From Paraburkholderia gardini (lineage in GTDB: Bacteria > Pseudomonadota > Gammaproteobacteria > Burkholderiales > Burkholderiaceae), in the NCBI RefSeq assembly GCF_907164575.1, contig NZ_CAJQYY010000026.1, positions 1-64,000 of the forward strand: 64,000 nucleotides of DNA, in the 5' to 3' direction. Shown piece after piece: positions 61,455 through 64,000 of this stretch (position 1 is its first letter; every line of letters begins with the position of its first letter). Both the position numbers and the translations under genes were made by a program. Below the pieces are notes generated by a model. The model did not search any database and was not told the origin of the DNA. It saw only the letters and a program-made list of their open reading frames with translations.

Positions 61455-62816
61455 CTAGTGGCCGGGCGTGCCGGCTTCCAGCGGTGCCGGCACGGCCAGC
61501 TCGGGGCGTGACGTCTGCTTGATCAGCAACGCGACGCATGCAATCACGCCAGCCAGCGCGATCATGGCGAAAATGCCCGCGAACGAGAAATGCCGACGGG
61601 CCAGCTCCGCAACGAGGAAGGACCCTGCGATGCCGCCAAAGCGGCCTATGCCAAGCATCCACGCGACGCCGGTGCCGCGACCCTCAGTCGGATAAAACGC
61701 GGCAGCCAGCGCGGGCATCGACGATTGCGCGGTGTTCATCAATACGCCCGCCATGAACACCGTCAGCACCAGCAAACCGACGTTGCCCACCGCCTGCCCG
61801 ATACAGTAGACGCTCACCGCCGTCAGTGCGTAGCACACGGCGATGATCCGGTTCGCGTTGAAACGATCCATCAACACGCCGCACACCACCGCGCCCACGC
61901 CACCGAGCGGGAACAGTGCGGAAATCAGCGTCGCGCGCTGCGGGTCCAGGCCGGCTTCTTTCAACAGGATCGGCATCCAGTTGATCGACGCGTAGAAAAT
62001 CACGAGGCCCATGAAATACGTAAGCCACAGCATCACCGTGCCGACGATATAGGAACGCGACAGCACGAGCCCCGCGCCGCTCTTCCCCGCCACCTGCGGT
62101 GCCTGCTCGGTCATCACAAACGATCCGGCCTGTGCCGCCGCACTGGAAATACGCGCCAGCACCGCGCGGATCTTTTCGGCGGGATGGTTCTTCGCGACCA
62201 TGTAACGCACGGACTCCGGCAATTTGAGCAGCAACGCCAGCACGAGCAGCAAAGGCGTGATGCCGCCGAGCATCAGCACGGCGCGCCATCCGAAATGCGG
62301 AATCAGCCACGCAGCAAGAAAGCCGCCACATGCCGCGCCTAGCGGAAAGCCGCAGAACATCAGGTTGATGACCGTCGCACGCCGGCGGTCCGGGCAGAAT
62401 TCGCCCATCATCGTGACGGCGTTGGGCATCGCGGCGCCAAGACCGATCCCGGTCACGAAGCGCAGGGCAGTCAGGTGTTCGATGGTCGTCGAGAAAGCCG
62501 AACCGAGGCACGCCACGCCAAAGAGCATGACCGAGCCGATCAACAACAGACGCCGCCCCAGCCGGTCGGAAAGCGGCCCTGATACGAGCGCGCCGCATGC
62601 GAGGCCGAACAGCGCGGCGCTCAATACCGGTGCGAGCGCAGGCTTGCTGACGTTCCACTCCGTGATCAGCGAAGGCGCGATAAAACCGATCGCCGCGGTA
62701 TCGAAACCGTCCAGCAGCACGATCACAAAACACATGAAGAAAATGAGCCACTGAAACCCCGAGAACGGGTGCTCATTGATAAACGTCTGCACGTTGACGG
62801 CAGTGTTTCGATTCAC
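61455..62816 (-). CDS. Aromatic acid:H+ symporter, PcaK-like (AAHS family)
   Basis: The 453 residues have twelve TM segments and the family motif VLLDGFDTAAIGFIAPSLIT in TM1, with the essential aspartate. SGPLSDRLGRRLLLIGSVML follows TM2 and FCPDRRRATVINLMFCGFPL lies in the first half. AAHS proteins take up 4-hydroxybenzoate, protocatechuate and similar acids. No ring-cleavage genes are nearby, so the substrate is unassigned. A short GTTCG/CGAAC dyad lies 174 bases upstream. Confidence 0.9.
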   Translation of the reverse strand: MNRNTAVNVQTFINEHPFSGFQWLIFFMCFVIVLLDGFDTAAIGFIAPSLITEWNVSKPALAPVLSAALFGLACGALVSGPLSDRLGRRLLLIGSVMLFGVACLGSAFSTTIEHLTALRFVTGIGLGAAMPNAVTMMGEFCPDRRRATVINLMFCGFPLGAACGGFLAAWLIPHFGWRAVLMLGGITPLLLVLALLLKLPESVRYMVAKNHPAEKIRAVLARISSAAAQAGSFVMTEQAPQVAGKSGAGLVLSRSYIVGTVMLWLTYFMGLVIFYASINWMPILLKEAGLDPQRATLISALFPLGGVGAVVCGVLMDRFNANRIIAVCYALTAVSVYCIGQAVGNVGLLVLTVFMAGVLMNTAQSSMPALAAAFYPTEGRGTGVAWMLGIGRFGGIAGSFLVAELARRHFSFAGIFAMIALAGVIACVALLIKQTSRPELAVPAPLEAGTPGH

Positions 62817-63424
62817 GTCTCATCCCCTGACGGTCGACGGCGCAGTGGCACCATCCACGTTACGATCCTGCGCGGCCGCAAGCGTCGACCATACCCGCAC
62901 CGGCCGCGAACCGGCTATTCAGACCTTCACCGGCTTTCCCGGCAGATGCGCTGGAAACAGCACTTTCAACCGGTCGCATTTACGAGTTTGTTCGCCTTAC
63001 GAACGCGAATTCTTTTATTGAACAAAATGGGATTGTAAGCAGGCGGTTCGCTGACGGTCAACGCGGGATAACCCGATTGCCCGTCTCGTTATGAGCGTTG
63101 GGATTCGCGCTGGCTGGACAGACCACGCAGGCGACGCTGCGGCGCGCGCCGGGCGATTGCATCCGCGCATGACACATATGCGCTCGCGACTCGCACGGCG
63201 GTTGCGCAATCGCTCTGCGGGATCGGACTGACCAGGGCTGGACCAGCAGCGGCGATTCTGGCGATGGGACGCGCTTTGGTGCGTTACGCCGGTCCCATGC
63301 AAGATGGTTGCTGAACGGTTAGCGGTACAGCGAGCGGGCGCACGAGACGATCTTCAAGCAACGTACATGGTCGCGCTCACGCAGCGCTGCATGTCCAGGT
63401 GCTGTCTACCCCGGCCGTACACCC
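62817..63424. other. 608-base intergenic region upstream of PcaK-like gene
   Basis: No convincing gene in either strand; open frames are arginine-rich shadows. It holds the dyad listed separately at 62990-63004, in an AT-richer stretch (62980-63040) that probably contains the transporter promoter. Confidence 0.4.
62990..63004. promoter_or_regulatory. GTTCG-N5-CGAAC dyad
   Basis: GTTCG and CGAAC are exact inverted 5-bp arms around CCTTA. The style resembles IclR-type (PcaR/PobR) sites that control aromatic acid uptake genes, but five-base arms can occur by chance. Confidence 0.4.
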
Positions 63425-63763
63425 TTAAGCCAGGCCGTCGATACCTGCGGTTTTTTTAGCTTGCTGCGTTTCCTTGAGCGCCGCCAGTTCCCGCTTGACC
63501 ATCTCGCGCACCTGTTCCATTACCTTGGCGCGCTGTTCCGGCGTCATTGCCTTCAGGTCTTTTTCCGTGATTCCGAGCTTCGCCAGAATCTGCTTTTCCA
63601 TTTGTTGGGACGGCGTGCCCTTCACGTAATCGGTCAGCTCGGCAAGCAGTTCCTGGAAAGAAGGCTTGTTCGCAGATGCACCTGCCTGCGAAGTGCCCGA
63701 TTGATTGCCTTGAATGGTCCCCGCGATGGCACCGGCCCCGTTCACCGTGTTCGAATATTGCAT
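63425..63763 (-). CDS. Small hypothetical protein, Gly/Ser/Gln-rich head and helical tail (112 aa)
   Basis: Function not recognised. Residues 1-33 are rich in Gly, Ser, Asn and Thr (NTVNGAGAIAGTIQGNQSG). Residues 34-105 are helical with strong heptad character (PSFQELLAELTDYVKGTPSQ, QMEKQILAKLGITEKDLKAM, MEQVREMVKRELAALKE). There is no signal peptide. TTAGGA precedes ATG 63763. The layout, a disordered head plus a coiled coil, is reminiscent of small secreted or type III-associated proteins, but no secretion genes are visible, so this is speculation. Confidence 0.65.
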   Translation of the reverse strand: MQYSNTVNGAGAIAGTIQGNQSGTSQAGASANKPSFQELLAELTDYVKGTPSQQMEKQILAKLGITEKDLKAMTPEQRAKVMEQVREMVKRELAALKETQQAKKTAGIDGLA

Positions 63764-63918
63764 GGTCCTAAACCCCCGTTTTTTGTTCAAGTCTCAGGAT
63801 GGATTCAAACGGCACATTATTACAATGTCGTTACGCCGTCATGTTTTTCTTAAGGCCCTGCAATCGTGGTGGCTTGAGTGCGAACTTAAGCCTGCGCCAT
63901 GAACGGCACAGCCCGCGC

Positions 63919-64000
63919 TTACTGGCAAAGCGAGAACGCCTCGCGCGCCGCGATATCGCCGTTACCGTAAATGCCCGCGACGGTGCAATCGCCGGCTACG
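63919..64000 (-). CDS. C-terminal fragment of an unidentified protein
   Basis: The minus strand from the right edge reads GDCTVAGIYGNGDIAAREAF, then SLCQ and stop TAA at 63919-63921. Only 26 complete codons are present. The two cysteines spaced along a polar C-terminus suggest an exported protein with a disulphide, but the family cannot be told. Confidence 0.55.
   Translation of the reverse strand, partial: VAGDCTVAGIYGNGDIAAREAFSLCQ

Noticed and set aside
62817..63424. Possible gene in the gap before the PcaK-like transporter
   Set aside because: Frames on both strands are short, Arg-rich and without ribosome sites.
1..64000. tRNA genes, rRNA genes, CRISPR arrays or an intact prophage
   Set aside because: I found no cloverleaf-like T-loop signature, no regularly spaced identical repeats with spacers, and no phage structural genes; this is by eye and a covariance or repeat search would be decisive.

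Overview
The window reads as a GC-rich chromosomal segment of a Burkholderiaceae bacterium, most likely Paraburkholderia or Burkholderia. Evidence is the codon usage, the set of GntR/FCD, LysR and AcoR regulators, a second short IF-1 gene, and many ACS-type sugar-acid permeases. It is densely coding. I see no tRNA or rRNA gene, no CRISPR array, and no intact insertion sequence or prophage. All assignments come from reading the sequence; no database search was run.

Layout. 1-2000: the 5' end of ETF-ubiquinone oxidoreductase, a small conserved gene, then a scar with a decayed IS1182-type transposase and a decayed YhcG/DUF1016 nuclease. 2-5 kb: a PadR repressor with two tandem palindromic operators, a siderophore-interacting flavoprotein and an MFS transporter. 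5-11 kb: valine/branched-chain acyl-CoA catabolism (mmsB, mmsA, acyl-CoA synthetase, acyl-CoA dehydrogenase) with a divergent AraC regulator. 11.8-21 kb: NfeD protease plus slipin, a purine permease, cytochrome b561, an AcoR-type sigma-54 activator, a ferredoxin and small proteins. 21-25 kb: a D-amino-acid module (DauR-like regulator, ornithine-cyclodeaminase-like enzyme, periplasmic binding protein, DadA-like dehydrogenase) around a divergent promoter with repeated TAGACT/AGTCTA dyads.

25.6-30 kb: IF-1, a GntR regulator with a large perfect palindrome facing a CynX-like transporter, and a Fic protein preceded by 12-bp spaced repeats. 30-38.8 kb: an assimilatory nitrate operon (narK, nasB, nasD, nasA, nasT, nasS) behind a near-consensus sigma-54 promoter and a leader with hairpins, which fits NtrC control plus NasS/NasT antitermination. 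38.9-53.9 kb: sugar-acid catabolism. An IlvD/Edd dehydratase and a DHDPS-type enzyme are followed by a non-phosphorylating L-rhamnose pathway: mutarotase, RhaSTPQ-type ABC transporter, dehydrogenase, lactonase, L-rhamnonate dehydratase, 2-keto-3-deoxy-L-rhamnonate dehydrogenase, an MFS permease and a LysR regulator.

54-55.3 kb: a nucleotidyltransferase-fold gene with its own AGGTATAA operator set, butted against a LuxR-type HTH remnant; this looks like an acquired island. 55.3-60.3 kb: two divergent FadR/GntR regulators, then a glucarate permease and glucarate dehydratase, sharing TGTC/GACA-type operator sites. 60.3-64 kb: a long leader with a strong terminator, a conserved hypothetical gene, a PcaK-like aromatic acid transporter, a small helical protein and the C-terminal end of a further gene.
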